A stretch of DNA of 64,000 nt, taken from positions 17,458 to 81,457 of the forward strand of contig NZ_JAGKJI010000032.1 in the NCBI RefSeq assembly GCF_020329485.1, in the 5' to 3' direction. Shown piece after piece: positions 52,256-63,100 of this stretch (its first letter is position 1; every line of letters begins with the position of its first letter). Both the position numbers and the translations under genes were made by a program. The notes below the pieces were generated by a model. That model ran no database searches and was not told the origin of the DNA. It was given only the letters and a program-made list of their open reading frames with translations. The stretch comes from Bradyrhizobium cenepequi (GTDB taxonomy: Bacteria; Pseudomonadota; Alphaproteobacteria; Rhizobiales; Xanthobacteraceae).

Positions 52256-55200
52256 TCATTGTCCGGCGAGATTGCGCCGCTCGTCATCGGTCAGCAGGCG
52301 CGATTGCTCGTTGGTCAATCGGCCGAGACCTATCACTTGAAGGCGACTATCTGTATTGTACGAGCGCTGTTCGGGATTGGAGCGACGGTTGGGCGTTTCA
52401 CCGTCCGGCGCGGCGCCGCCGCCGAAGCCGAGGAATTCGACCATGATGATCGAGGGCCGATCATTGTTGCTGGGGGCGGCCGGCTGAGCCTGCTGCGTCG
52501 CCGCCGTCATGTTATTGCTGGTGACCAATGCCGCGACCGGCGGCGCCTGCACGGTAGGAAGGCCGGTCGCGGTGCCCTGCACCTGAATGTTCGCGGCATT
52601 AAGGATCTGCAGCGCAGCGAGGTTGATATTGCCGGAGACGCGAATGCCGGCCTCGCCCGCATCAATCGTGCCGAGCGGCGCGATCAGGTCGATATCGCCC
52701 GGCGGAATGCCCGGGATCGGGTTGAGCGTGGCGATACCTGCACCGGACGATGGCACGTTCGGCGACAAGGTCACGCCACCGTAGTTGTCGTAGACGCGCT
52801 TCGGCTGGGTATAGACGATCGTCGTCTTGGCGCCGCGGCCTGCGTTGATATCGCCTTCCGCCGACCACGCCTGGATGTCGCCGCCGAAGGTGGTCATAAT
52901 GCGCGACAGGCCCAGCAAGATGCTGCCTTGCGAGTAGAGCTGGATGTTGCCCGAGCCCTGCGTCAGCAGCCCCGCGTTGCCGCCGGGCGTGATACCTTCC
53001 ACGCCCAGCAGGATGCGCCCGTCCGGTGTCAGCATCTGGATATCCCCCCCACCCAGGGTGCGGATACTGCTGTCGCGCGTACCCGTCAGCACGCCGTCGC
53101 TGTTATAGACCTCGGTGCTGAACATGGTGAAGTCGCCGCCGTAGGCGATGGAGTTGCCTTGCGCATCCGTCTCAGGAAACAGCGTGGCGATGGCTTGGCG
53201 GCCGCGCAGGTAGCTGCCGAAGCGCGGGCCATCGGCGTCGTTGTACTCGCGACCGCCGGCCTTCAGTTCGGCGAAGTACACGCCGCGCAGGAAGATACGT
53301 TGCTGCTCCGGTGCGAGGCCGTTGAAGTAGGCCAGCGCATCGGCAGCATCGGCCGCCTCATAGCCGTAGCGACCCTTGAGCCAGTCGATCAGTTCGTCCT
53401 GGTAGGTGTGCGCCGCCTTGCCCGGCTGGTCGGCCAGCGGGTGGCCGGGGGTGAGGTCGGCTTGGTTGGCGGCATCCAGGTAGCGCGCGGCCAGCGCTGC
53501 CCAGTTCGGACCGTGAGAGCCGGCACCAGCCAGCACGGCGATGTCTGCCCCGGGCATGCCTGCCGGGTGCACGCCGGCGATCGGTCCCAGGCTGACGAAC
53601 TCTCCCTTGTCGGCCTGGTAGATGTTGCGGCCGGCCGTGATCTCCAGCGTGCCGGGTCCGGCAACGCGGAAGCTGGACTGGATGATGTCGCGTCCGGCCT
53701 GCACCAGCGACACGTCGTTTTCGGACTGATGCACGAAAAGATTGGTGGTAAACCCCACCAGCGCCGGATTGCCACCCAGAGGCTGGCCTGGAGACGTACC
53801 GCTGCCCACGATGTCCCGGCCGGCCATGATGCGTCCGGGACGCGCGCCCACATACCAGCGCAAGGCCGTCTTGCCTTGGGAGTCGAACGCTCCAGGAACC
53901 CAGTCTTCCACTGAACCGGTATGTACCCCGACAATGTCACCCGACACCGCATAGAAGCGCACCGGTTCGCCTTCGGCATCGGCCTGCGCCTGACTGTCGA
54001 CGGTGTTGGGACCAAAGGCGAAGGTCTTTCCCGAACCGGCGGCGGAAACATTGGTCGTAACGACGCTGCCGCCACGCGGAGCGCCGTCGAACGCCGGGTT
54101 GAACGGCGTGGACAGGACCGAAGGATCCGCACCCGACTGCGAAACCGCTACGCCGCTGCCATCGATGGAGCCCGCGGCCAGCAGTTCGAGCTGCCCTTGG
54201 GCCGAGGGCGCCAGCACGATGGCGTCGTAGCCGTTGTCGGAATAGTAGATACTGCCGCTGGCGGCCGTGGCGCGCAGGATCGAGGGGTAGGGATAAGCGA
54301 GGTCCTGAGCGATATGATAGCTAAAGAAGAACTCGCCCAGCGGGGTCATGTTGCCGCCCGCGCTGAACAATTCGAAGCCGCTGTCCGGCGTCCACAGCGT
54401 GAACCGGCCGATGCCGCCGCCGGCATAAGATATGCCGGTGGCCTTGTTGACGAATGGCACGGTGTTGACCTGGCTGGAGTCCAGGCCGACGTTGCCGAGG
54501 TCCACCACGTCGCCGACCACCAGATCGCCGCGGGTATTCAGGCTGAATCGCGCATCGCCCGGCAGCATGGCGAGCCCACTGCGGCCGTCCACCGCCGCGC
54601 CCGTCACCTCGAACGGATCGCTGACACGCGGATCGGCGTCGGGCTTGCCGTCCGTGCCGTACAGCAATTCCAGGCCCCCCATCGCGCCGGCGAGCAGGTC
54701 GACGTGGCCCCGCAGATTGACCAGTGAACCATAGGAAGCGTAATTGCCGGTGTGGCTGGCCGTGCCTTGCGAATCCGTCCACCACACGCCGGCCGGGTTG
54801 ATGCGGCCGCCTACGCGCACGTTCATGTCGCCGCCGCCGGTCAAGACCAGCGTGCCGCTAGCATCCACGCGGCCGGTGCTGGCGACCGCCAGATTGAGGG
54901 CGCGCGCCAGGCCCGCGTCGCCGCCGGCATCGACCGTGAGATTGCCGCCGCCCAAGGTGCCGATGCCCGTGAAGGCCGCGAGTCGCAAGGTGTTTTGGGT
55001 GGAGTAAGTCGCGGCGTAGGAGCCGAAATTGATCCACCAGGCCGTGGCGATGTCGGCGCCGGTACCGCCACCCTGACGCCACAACCAATCGCTGGGCGTA
55101 GCGCCGTTGGCCAGGACTTTCACCGACGGCGCGTCACCCAGCAAATTGCCCTGCGCTTGTAGCAGCAGGTTGCCGCCTCCCGTGGGGTACCAGGCACGAT

Positions 55201-57175
55201 AGTCGCTGCCCGCGTTCACCAGGGGCTCGTAGGCCGCGAAGGACTGGCCGAGCACCGTGGTGCCGGTAGCGGAGCTGCTGGTATTCTGGCCGCGCGGCAG
55301 ATTCCACGCCGCGTCGTCGCCGTCCAGCGCCGCCGAAGGCGTGCCGGCGGTGTAAATGCCGTAGGGCGAGCGCGCGTCGAAGTTGCCGCCGACCAGCAGC
55401 TCCAGATCGCCGCTGCCGGTGCGCAGCACGCTGGGGGCCGCGAATGGCTGGGCCGCCGCGGGATTGACCACATGTGTGTCGATCAGCACCATATCCCCCT
55501 TGCCTTGCAGGGTCTCCGACACGAGCAGCGCGCGGGTGTCGGCCGCCGCGAGATCCGCGCCGGAAGCGAGCCGCAAGGACCACGATTGCGTGCCCTGCTC
55601 CAGCATGGGTGCCAGCGCCCACATCTTGCCCTGCTTGCCACCGGTGCCCGGCTCGCGCGTCGGCACGTTGCCGATCAAGGTCATGCCTCCGGGCAGCGTC
55701 GTGTCGGGTGCCAGCGTCACGCTCTGGGCCAGGTAAAGCGCGGCCGTGTTGAAGACGTTCAGCGGTGTGTTGGCAGGCACCTGCAACGGCGTGGTGGCGG
55801 CCGAAGTGCGCACGCCACCTCTGGCGTTGACGGTGCCATTGGGGACACTGGTGTTCGAAGTCGATACCAGGACCGTACCCGCCTTGAACTCCGTGTTGAT
55901 GGGGATGTTCAGCGCCGCAGTGCCCACGTGGATGACCGTGCCTTTCGGGAGCATGGTTCCCGCCGGAATGGTTTGGGTCGGGCCATAAGTCGTGCCGTCC
56001 GGGAGTACGACGAGCCGGTTCTGGGCAGCGGTGCCGAGCGCGAGGCTGTTGCCGAGAACGGCATCCGCCTGCAACGTCCAACCTGCGGCATCGGTCCAGG
56101 TCGGTACCTGCAGCGCGGCAGTGATGACGAAATCGAATGGGATCTCCACGCCGCGACGCAGTTGCGTGGGCCGCAGCGATACATCGAAATCGAGGACCAT
56201 GCGGCTGCCGGCCCCGCCGACGAACTGGGTCACGGTGCCCGATGCGGCACCCGTCAGGGTACCGCCAAGTTCAGCCACCGCATCGGACGACAGCAGCCCC
56301 GTCAACAACCAGCCATTGTCGTCGGGCGAGGCGGCGGGCAGCGCGAAGCCATCGGTGAGGCTGCCCTTGATCGTCAGATCGCCGCCGGCGCGCGCCACCA
56401 GCACCCCGGGCTCGCCCGAGCCGCGCACGTTGGGATCGACGTCAGGACCATAGCGGTAGCCCGACAGGTCGATGTCACCAACGGTCTTCATATCGCCGTC
56501 GCTGCGCAATTCGACGCCGGGCCGCAGGTGAAAGGCCGTGCCGTACGTGCGCAGGCCGACCAGCCGGTCCTGCAGGCCGGGATTGGCCCAGGCTGCATTG
56601 ATGTAGGCCGTGCTGTCGGCATGGATGCCGTCAAGCAAATCCTGGTCGATGATGCCGTCGGCGGGCGTGTAGGACCGGAACGCGTTGACCGCGATGCTGC
56701 GCGCGCCGCGTATCGTGACGCCGGCCGGCGCGTTGACGGCCGCATCATCCGCGCCCACGCGCGGCGCGTTGAGGTCCAGCGTACCCAGCGACACGCCATT
56801 GCCGGAGCCGTCTTGCCCCGTTCCGGCGCGCAGGTCGATGATGGCCGCGGGCGACAACGTCAGTCGCCCCGAAGCCGTGGTCAGTTCCATCACGGCGCGG
56901 TTGGGGGACTCGATCACCTGGCCGTAGCTGTCGACTCGCAGGCCCGTGCCATGCGCGTCCAGCACGCCGTTGATAGTCAGGTCATCGCGTGCCGCCAGGC
57001 GGATGGCGCCCACCTGGAAGCCGCTGGCGTCGAGCTTGCCGTTCACGGTCAGGCTGCCGTCGTCGACCGAGATCGCGATGTCGCGGGCGCGCAACGTGCC
57101 GTCCACCGTCAGATCGCCCTGCTTGATCTGGAAGCGGCGGGCGCCGAAGACGCCGCCCTCGTCCGGCGGGCGTTC
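52256..57175 (-). CDS. Filamentous haemagglutinin-family exoprotein, C-terminal part (after frameshift)
   Basis: This is the downstream 1630-odd residues of the giant exoprotein that begins beyond the right edge. It starts in frame with DEGGVFGARRFQIKQGDLTV and continues as parallel beta-helix-type repeats alternating G, D, N and hydrophobic residues (DGTLRARDIAISVDDGSLTV; GDLELLVGGNFDARSPYGIY; LTGGGDMNVRVGGRINPAG). It ends in the family C-terminal region (DRPSIIMVEFLGFGGGA; RLLTDDERRNLAGQ), which I assign to the DUF3739 type. Upstream of about 57165 this reading frame is only a shadow. Together with the following entry it would give one protein of over 3900 residues. Such proteins are normally exported by two-partner secretion; no partner transporter gene lies in the window. 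Confidence 0.82.
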   Translation of the reverse strand, partial: ERPPDEGGVFGARRFQIKQGDLTVDGTLRARDIAISVDDGSLTVNGKLDASGFQVGAIRLAARDDLTINGVLDAHGTGLRVDSYGQVIESPNRAVMELTTASGRLTLSPAAIIDLRAGTGQDGSGNGVSLGTLDLNAPRVGADDAAVNAPAGVTIRGARSIAVNAFRSYTPADGIIDQDLLDGIHADSTAYINAAWANPGLQDRLVGLRTYGTAFHLRPGVELRSDGDMKTVGDIDLSGYRYGPDVDPNVRGSGEPGVLVARAGGDLTIKGSLTDGFALPAASPDDNGWLLTGLLSSDAVAELGGTLTGAASGTVTQFVGGAGSRMVLDFDVSLRPTQLRRGVEIPFDFVITAALQVPTWTDAAGWTLQADAVLGNSLALGTAAQNRLVVLPDGTTYGPTQTIPAGTMLPKGTVIHVGTAALNIPINTEFKAGTVLVSTSNTSVPNGTVNARGGVRTSAATTPLQVPANTPLNVFNTAALYLAQSVTLAPDTTLPGGMTLIGNVPTREPGTGGKQGKMWALAPMLEQGTQSWSLRLASGADLAAADTRALLVSETLQGKGDMVLIDTHVVNPAAAQPFAAPSVLRTGSGDLELLVGGNFDARSPYGIYTAGTPSAALDGDDAAWNLPRGQNTSSSATGTTVLGQSFAAYEPLVNAGSDYRAWYPTGGGNLLLQAQGNLLGDAPSVKVLANGATPSDWLWRQGGGTGADIATAWWINFGSYAATYSTQNTLRLAAFTGIGTLGGGNLTVDAGGDAGLARALNLAVASTGRVDASGTLVLTGGGDMNVRVGGRINPAGVWWTDSQGTASHTGNYASYGSLVNLRGHVDLLAGAMGGLELLYGTDGKPDADPRVSDPFEVTGAAVDGRSGLAMLPGDARFSLNTRGDLVVGDVVDLGNVGLDSSQVNTVPFVNKATGISYAGGGIGRFTLWTPDSGFELFSAGGNMTPLGEFFFSYHIAQDLAYPYPSILRATAASGSIYYSDNGYDAIVLAPSAQGQLELLAAGSIDGSGVAVSQSGADPSVLSTPFNPAFDGAPRGGSVVTTNVSAAGSGKTFAFGPNTVDSQAQADAEGEPVRFYAVSGDIVGVHTGSVEDWVPGAFDSQGKTALRWYVGARPGRIMAGRDIVGSGTSPGQPLGGNPALVGFTTNLFVHQSENDVSLVQAGRDIIQSSFRVAGPGTLEITAGRNIYQADKGEFVSLGPIAGVHPAGMPGADIAVLAGAGSHGPNWAALAARYLDAANQADLTPGHPLADQPGKAAHTYQDELIDWLKGRYGYEAADAADALAYFNGLAPEQQRIFLRGVYFAELKAGGREYNDADGPRFGSYLRGRQAIATLFPETDAQGNSIAYGGDFTMFSTEVYNSDGVLTGTRDSSIRTLGGGDIQMLTPDGRILLGVEGITPGGNAGLLTQGSGNIQLYSQGSILLGLSRIMTTFGGDIQAWSAEGDINAGRGAKTTIVYTQPKRVYDNYGGVTLSPNVPSSGAGIATLNPIPGIPPGDIDLIAPLGTIDAGEAGIRVSGNINLAALQILNAANIQVQGTATGLPTVQAPPVAALVTSNNMTAATQQAQPAAPSNNDRPSIIMVEFLGFGGGAAPDGETPNRRSNPEQRSYNTDSRLQVIGLGRLTNEQSRLLTDDERRNLAGQ

Positions 57176-60100
57176 AGGCCGGTGAAATCGGCGATGTGCT
57201 GGCCGCGCAGTTCGACCATGCCCGCGTCGAACGGCACCACGGTGCCGCCGGCGTCGTACTGGCCGCTGGCCGAACCTAGGATCGGGCCGTTGAGTTCGAT
57301 GCGGCCGGCGCCCTCGCCCAGCGCCGTGGCTGTCAGGGTGCCCGCTTGGTTGTAGCGCGCCGACACGTCGATAGTGACGCCGGCCTCCTGGCTGATGTTG
57401 CCCGCATGGCTTTCCAGCGCCACGTCGCCGCCAACGCTGTATTGCGTGACGTCGAAGAAATCGATGCCGCGACCAGCCAAGTCCAGCTTGGCGCCCTCGG
57501 CCAACAACAGGTCCCCTTCGGCCGACAGCGTCAGCTTCCCGCTGGGCAGCACAATGGGCACGGACACTGTCACGGTGTGGCCCGACAGGCTCAGCGTTGC
57601 GCCCAGCCCCGCGTCGCCGGCCGCGACCTGTGAGCCGGCAGGGGCCGAGACGATCAGCGCACCGCCGGCCCTGATGTTGCTGACCGAGCCGGCCTCTCCG
57701 GTAAGCAGCGGCGTGATCAGGTTCAGGTTGCCACCGCTGTACTCGATGCCCTCTGCGCCTTCGGCCTGGCTGCGATAGACTGCAAGGCTGCCCTGGTTGA
57801 CCGAGGTAACGCGCCTGGCCGCGCGCACGTTCACCGTGTCGAAGCCCAGCGCCACGCGGTCGAGCGTCACGAGATTGTTTGCCCGGGTGCCGGGCGCGTC
57901 GCCCAGTACCAGTTCGTCGACCCGCAGCTCCAGCACGCCCTGCCCGGTGCCCGCGCCGCCGGCGATGACGTCGCCGGGCTTGGCGCTGATGGGAACGGAC
58001 GATGCCTTCTGGTCGGCGCCCGAAACCTCCGAGGGCGGCACGCGCACCAGCGTGCCGTTCCAGTACAGCGTGCCAGTGCTGATCACTGCCCGCTCGCCTG
58101 CGGCGCCGGCGCCGTAGATGGCCGGCGTGTTCAGCACCAGTTGCGACAGCCTCGCCTCCCCAGTGCGCGGGTCGTAGGTGCTGATGTCCACCGGGCCGAA
58201 GAAGTTGATGCTGCTGCCCGCCGTCAGCGTCAGGCTTTCCAGCGCCGGCGCGCCCGCTGAGGTATCGCCGTCGAGCAGGCGCGAGAAGAATTCCTGCGTC
58301 ATCGACAAGCCCGGGCCCATCACACCCGCGGCCTGTGCATCGGCCAGTGCCGACGCGCTGCCGACGTTGAGCGTAGATACCGACAAGGCCAGGTTGCGGG
58401 TGCCGTAGCGCACGTCGTTGCCCAGGTTGACCGGGCCGGTGCCGGCAATGGCGATGGCCCCCTGCGAGTACAGGTAAGTGGGCGCGCACGTGGCCGCGCC
58501 GCACACGCCGATGTCGATGCGGCCGCTGGTGGTGTCGCCGGTGCTGCTGTTGGTGGGCGGCAGGAAATCCAGCCGCCCGTTGGAAATCCCGACCACAGCC
58601 GCGCGCGGCACATAAACATAGGTGCCGCTGTCGGACGGTATATTCGCCGACAGCGTGTCGATACGCGCGCCGGCTTCCACCACGATGGAGCCCGGCACGG
58701 TGTCGCCGGAGCTGACCAGGAAGATTTCCGGCGCGCTCAGCGTGACACCGCTGCGCACCACCACTTTCTCGGCCAGCGAGACGAATTGCAATTCACCATT
58801 GCGCACAGGGCTGCTGAAGTCCACGTACGGCAACCGGACGTCGCCGCCTCCGACCTGTTCGTTTTCGGACCGCCCCTCCACCAACCGGCCACCGATGACC
58901 AGGCGCGGCGCGCCGATGGCGTTGAGCGCCGATGCGCTGATGGAAATGCCCTGGCCCGTATAGGGGCTGGCATAACTGTCGGTGAAGCCCGGCGTGGGCG
59001 TATCGCCCACGGTGATCTCGATGGCGCCCTTCTTGGCGGTGGTGATCACGGCTTGGCCGCCGCGCCCGCCCTCGGTGGGCGTGAAGTCGGCGGTGCCCGC
59101 AAAATGCAGCGCCGGCAAGGATGTCTGCGGTGCGCCCGGATAGGCCAGCGCCAACTGCTTCGCATCCTCGGGCAGCGCCGGCGCGATGCCCCCCAGGCGC
59201 GCGGCTTCGGCGCGCGCAAACTCGGCATAGCCGGTTTCGTTGTACTGGGAATAGTGCCGCACCGTATCGGCCGACGTCAGCGTGGCGCGCGTCGGCAAGG
59301 TATCCACGATGCCGGTATGGGCGATACTGCCCTGCACGCGCACCGACCACGAGCCGTTGGTCATGGCGACAGGCTGCGTCGGACTCAGCGCACCGCGCTG
59401 CAGCTCGACGCGGAAGGCGCCGGGCAGCAAGGCGTAGCTGGACGGCAGTAGCGTGTAAGTGCCGGGCGGCAACCCGGGTACGCCGGCCGGGATCGTGATT
59501 CTCTGGCCGATCTCCGGATTGCCGGCGCCGCTGTCCGGCGACAGCGGCGCGTAATCACTGGCATAACCCGGCATGATGGCATAGACGCTGTTGCCCGCAT
59601 CGCTGAAGGTATTGATCGGGTTGGCGTTGATCAGCGGCGTGCGCAGCACGTCGACCGAACCGCCGCGGCCGGTGATGAAGCCCGCGCCGGTCAGTTCGCC
59701 ACCCCCCGACAGATCGAGCACAGCACCCTGCTGCACGTCGATCGCCCGGGCTGCCAGCACGACGCCGCGCGCGAGAGAGCCGCGCACGTCGAACTGCACG
59801 GGCTTCCCGCCATACAGGTAGGCCACGTCGTCGCTGGTGCCGCCATACGGCAGCACCAGGCCCGCGGCGCTGGTCGACGTCACGCTGCCGGGCAGCAGCG
59901 TCACTGACGTTGTTCCCGGGTACGGGTAGAGAAGGGCGTCGCTGTAGCGAATGTCGCCCAACTGGATCAGGCCCAAGGGCGCCTGCAGCACACCGCCCTG
60001 CTCCACATTGGCGGCCGCCATGATCAGGCTGCCAAAGACGGATGGCGGCGCAGGCGGCAGCGTGCCCGAATCCCCATTGCGCTCGATGCGCAACGTGCGC

Positions 60101-63100
60101 GCGGGATCCAGCCTGTCGATGCCCAGCGTGAGTTTCAGCCCTGCGACGACTTCGGCCCAGGCGCCCGTGACCGGGTAGATGCGGACGGCCGCCAGGGTCA
60201 AGTCGCCCAGGGTATACAGGCTGGTCTCGCCGTCCTCAGTATTCAAGAGCGTCGCGTAACCGTCCTGCCGGCTGGACGTTCCCATGAAGCGGATGTCGCC
60301 CGTGCTGTCGAGCGTGACCAGGTCGAAGCCGGCCCGCACCTGATTATTCCAGACGCGCTTGAACGCGCGGGCGAGACTGCCCTGATAAGAACCCTGGTTG
60401 TAGTACCCGCCGCCAAAACGCACGGCGCCATCCACGTCGATCAGATTGCCCTCGATCGTCATCGTGGCCTGACTTTGCGGGACGACGAACCCCGTGCCGA
60501 GGCTCCAGTTCAGGTCTGGCGAGAAATAGTTCCGAGGACTGGTGGGTTCGACAACACCCGTGGCCGTGAAGCCCGCCAGCGTGACATACGGCGCGCGCAC
60601 CACGATATGAGCGTCGGAACTGTTGGCGGCCAGCAGGGTCGCGGCCAGGCGTATGCTGCGGCCGGCCGACAGTGTCATGCTATCGTCGAAACTGATGATG
60701 CTGGCGGCCAGGTCCAGAGTGTCGAAACCGCCGGCGGCGATCCGGTTCAGGCCGAGCAATGCGCGGCCGTATTGCAGCGGCACGCCGGCCTGCGACGGCG
60801 CCTGCTCCATGAGCGTGATTTCGCGTGGCGTCAGCAACTCCTTCGCCGCTGCGGCGACCTGGGCGTCGGTCGCGCCACTCAAGGGCAGGCTCGGCGGTTC
60901 GCCAAGATAAGAGCGCACATCCATGTGCACCGCGAGCGTGCCGCCAGCGGCGCCTGTCCCGCCCGCCGCCGCACGCAGCGTGCCATCAAGCACCATGCCA
61001 TTGAACGAGGCCAGCGTGATCGAGCCGCCCGCGCTTGCGATGCGCCGCACGCCCTCGTCGCGCGCCCCCGGCACGATGATATCGGCCTGCGCTCCCGAGG
61101 CATCCAGCATCGCGCCGTCACGCACCACCACGAAACCATCGGCGGCCCAGCCCAGCGCGGCATTGCCGCCCACGTAGATGGCCCCCCCGTCGGGCACCAC
61201 GCCATACGGCTGGCCCTGGAAGTCCCACGCCACCACCGCGCGCGCCGCAGCATCCAGGTAGGCATGCTCGCCCAACAATATCGATTGATAGGGTTGGTTC
61301 GAGAAGGCCGGCGGATCACGCCAATCCTGACGAGCATCCACGTCCACCGGCAGCAGTTCGAGCGCAATATTGCCACCCGGAGCGCGCAGCGTGCCGTCCA
61401 CTGTCATTTGCCCACGGCTGCGCAGCGTAATGGACTGGCCCGGATCGACTTCGATCACGGAGCCCTGATCCACGGTCACGGAGCCACCCATGATCAGGCT
61501 GGCTTCGGTTTTGTCCAAATTTAGATCCTGCACGTCGCGCCCGCCCAACAGGGTCAGGCTGGCGCCGCCGCGCTGGGTCAACATGCCGGCACGCGAGTCT
61601 TCGAGATATTGCGGCGGCAGCCAGGCCGCGAGTGCTCGCGCCGCATCCGTGCCCGTGGCAATCTGCCAGGCCTCGTCGCGCAGGCGGTACACAGGCATTA
61701 CCGGATTCAAGTGGGCGCCATCGCTCACCACCACGCCAGCGTCGCTGCCGATCTCGTAATGGGCAAAACCTTTGTTCAGCAGGTCCGCATCCAAGTGCAG
61801 CGGTACCTGCACCCGGGCCGCCACGGGCAGTTGTGCGCCGGCGCCAATGAGCGTGCCCGCCGCCAGTACCAGATCTGTCGGGAGCGGTTCGCCCGCCTTG
61901 ACCGTGGCGACGTGCGTCGGCAGCGACAAACCGTCGGGGAAGATATTGGCCGACACCGCATAGCCGGCCGGCAAGCTGCCGCTGGCGATGCGCGTGACGA
62001 CCGCGCCGGCCGGAACGACGTTGCTGCTAACGCCGGAAAGGGGGGCATCGCGGCCTGCTATGTATACGACCAGATTGGTACCGGCGAGGCTCCAGGCGTT
62101 CTGGATCCGCATTTCCGTCTGCAGGTTGGAATAGGTGACGGCGCCGGACAAGGTCGCGCCGGGCGCCAGGATGGAAGGCCCCGCCTTGTAGCGCAACTCG
62201 CTCGCCAGCACCGTACCGGCGGGAATCACCAATTCGTCGGTCAAGACCAAATTGGCCAACGCCGCCTGCCCGGCCGCAAGCGTGCCGTCGGCCAGCAATG
62301 GCAGTCCGCCCAACGAGATCACGTCACCCGAGTTCAACATCAGCGTGCCGCCGCCATTCACGCCATAGGCACGGATATTTCCATCAAGGGTGAGCGCACC
62401 AACCTGAGAATTGCCCACGACAGAGCGGCCAGCGATGAGCGCGACGTCTCCACCGCGCCCTCCCTTGATTTTCCCGCCGATCGTGATCGCAGCGCCCGAC
62501 GAGGCATCGATCAGGCTGCCAGCTTCAAGCGTGACGTCACCGCTCGATTCCAGGCGAACCGAACCGCCGTCGATGAAGGCCGACTTGACGTCGTCATCTC
62601 GGTTCAGCTGCGCATTGACCCACAGGCCGCTCGTATCGAGGGTCACGCCCCCGCGCACGACAACATTTGCGGTGCCGTCCAGCAACAGGGCGGTCTCGCG
62701 AATGTCATCTCGGGCTGGCTTGAAGACGTTGGTTACCGAGATGCTCCCGCTGCGGGCCGTAATGTCGGCCTTGATGTCGACGATCGGCGCAACGAGGTTC
62801 ACCAATCCGCCGTCCACGACCTTCAGCGGCGCATTCACCGTGATCTTGCCGGCCGTGCCGAAGTCGATAACGCCCAATCCGCTGCGATTCAGATGTTCAG
62901 CGTCAAACCAGGCAGTACTCACCCGCTCAGGAGAAATCGCCAGGCCGGCGGAGAGACCTTCGGTGACGGAGCTGACGTTGCCGATCAAAACGTCCGTGTC
63001 GAAAACTGCATTGCGACCGGGGGCTAGCAATGTCGGAACATACTGCCCGAGCGCCAGCGTGCCGGCTTGCGCCACCACGTTCTGCCCGACCTTGTAGCCA

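Noticed and set aside
55472..57355. 627-codon plus-strand open frame across the haemagglutinin gene
   Set aside because: Composition (Arg/His/Gln/Gly-rich) is that of an antisense shadow, whereas the minus strand shows clear beta-helical repeats.
57175..58504. Start of the 2082-codon minus frame above 57175
   Set aside because: This part is His/Arg/Gly-rich shadow sequence. The real coding frame there is the other minus-strand frame, and the two switch at the frameshift near 57165.
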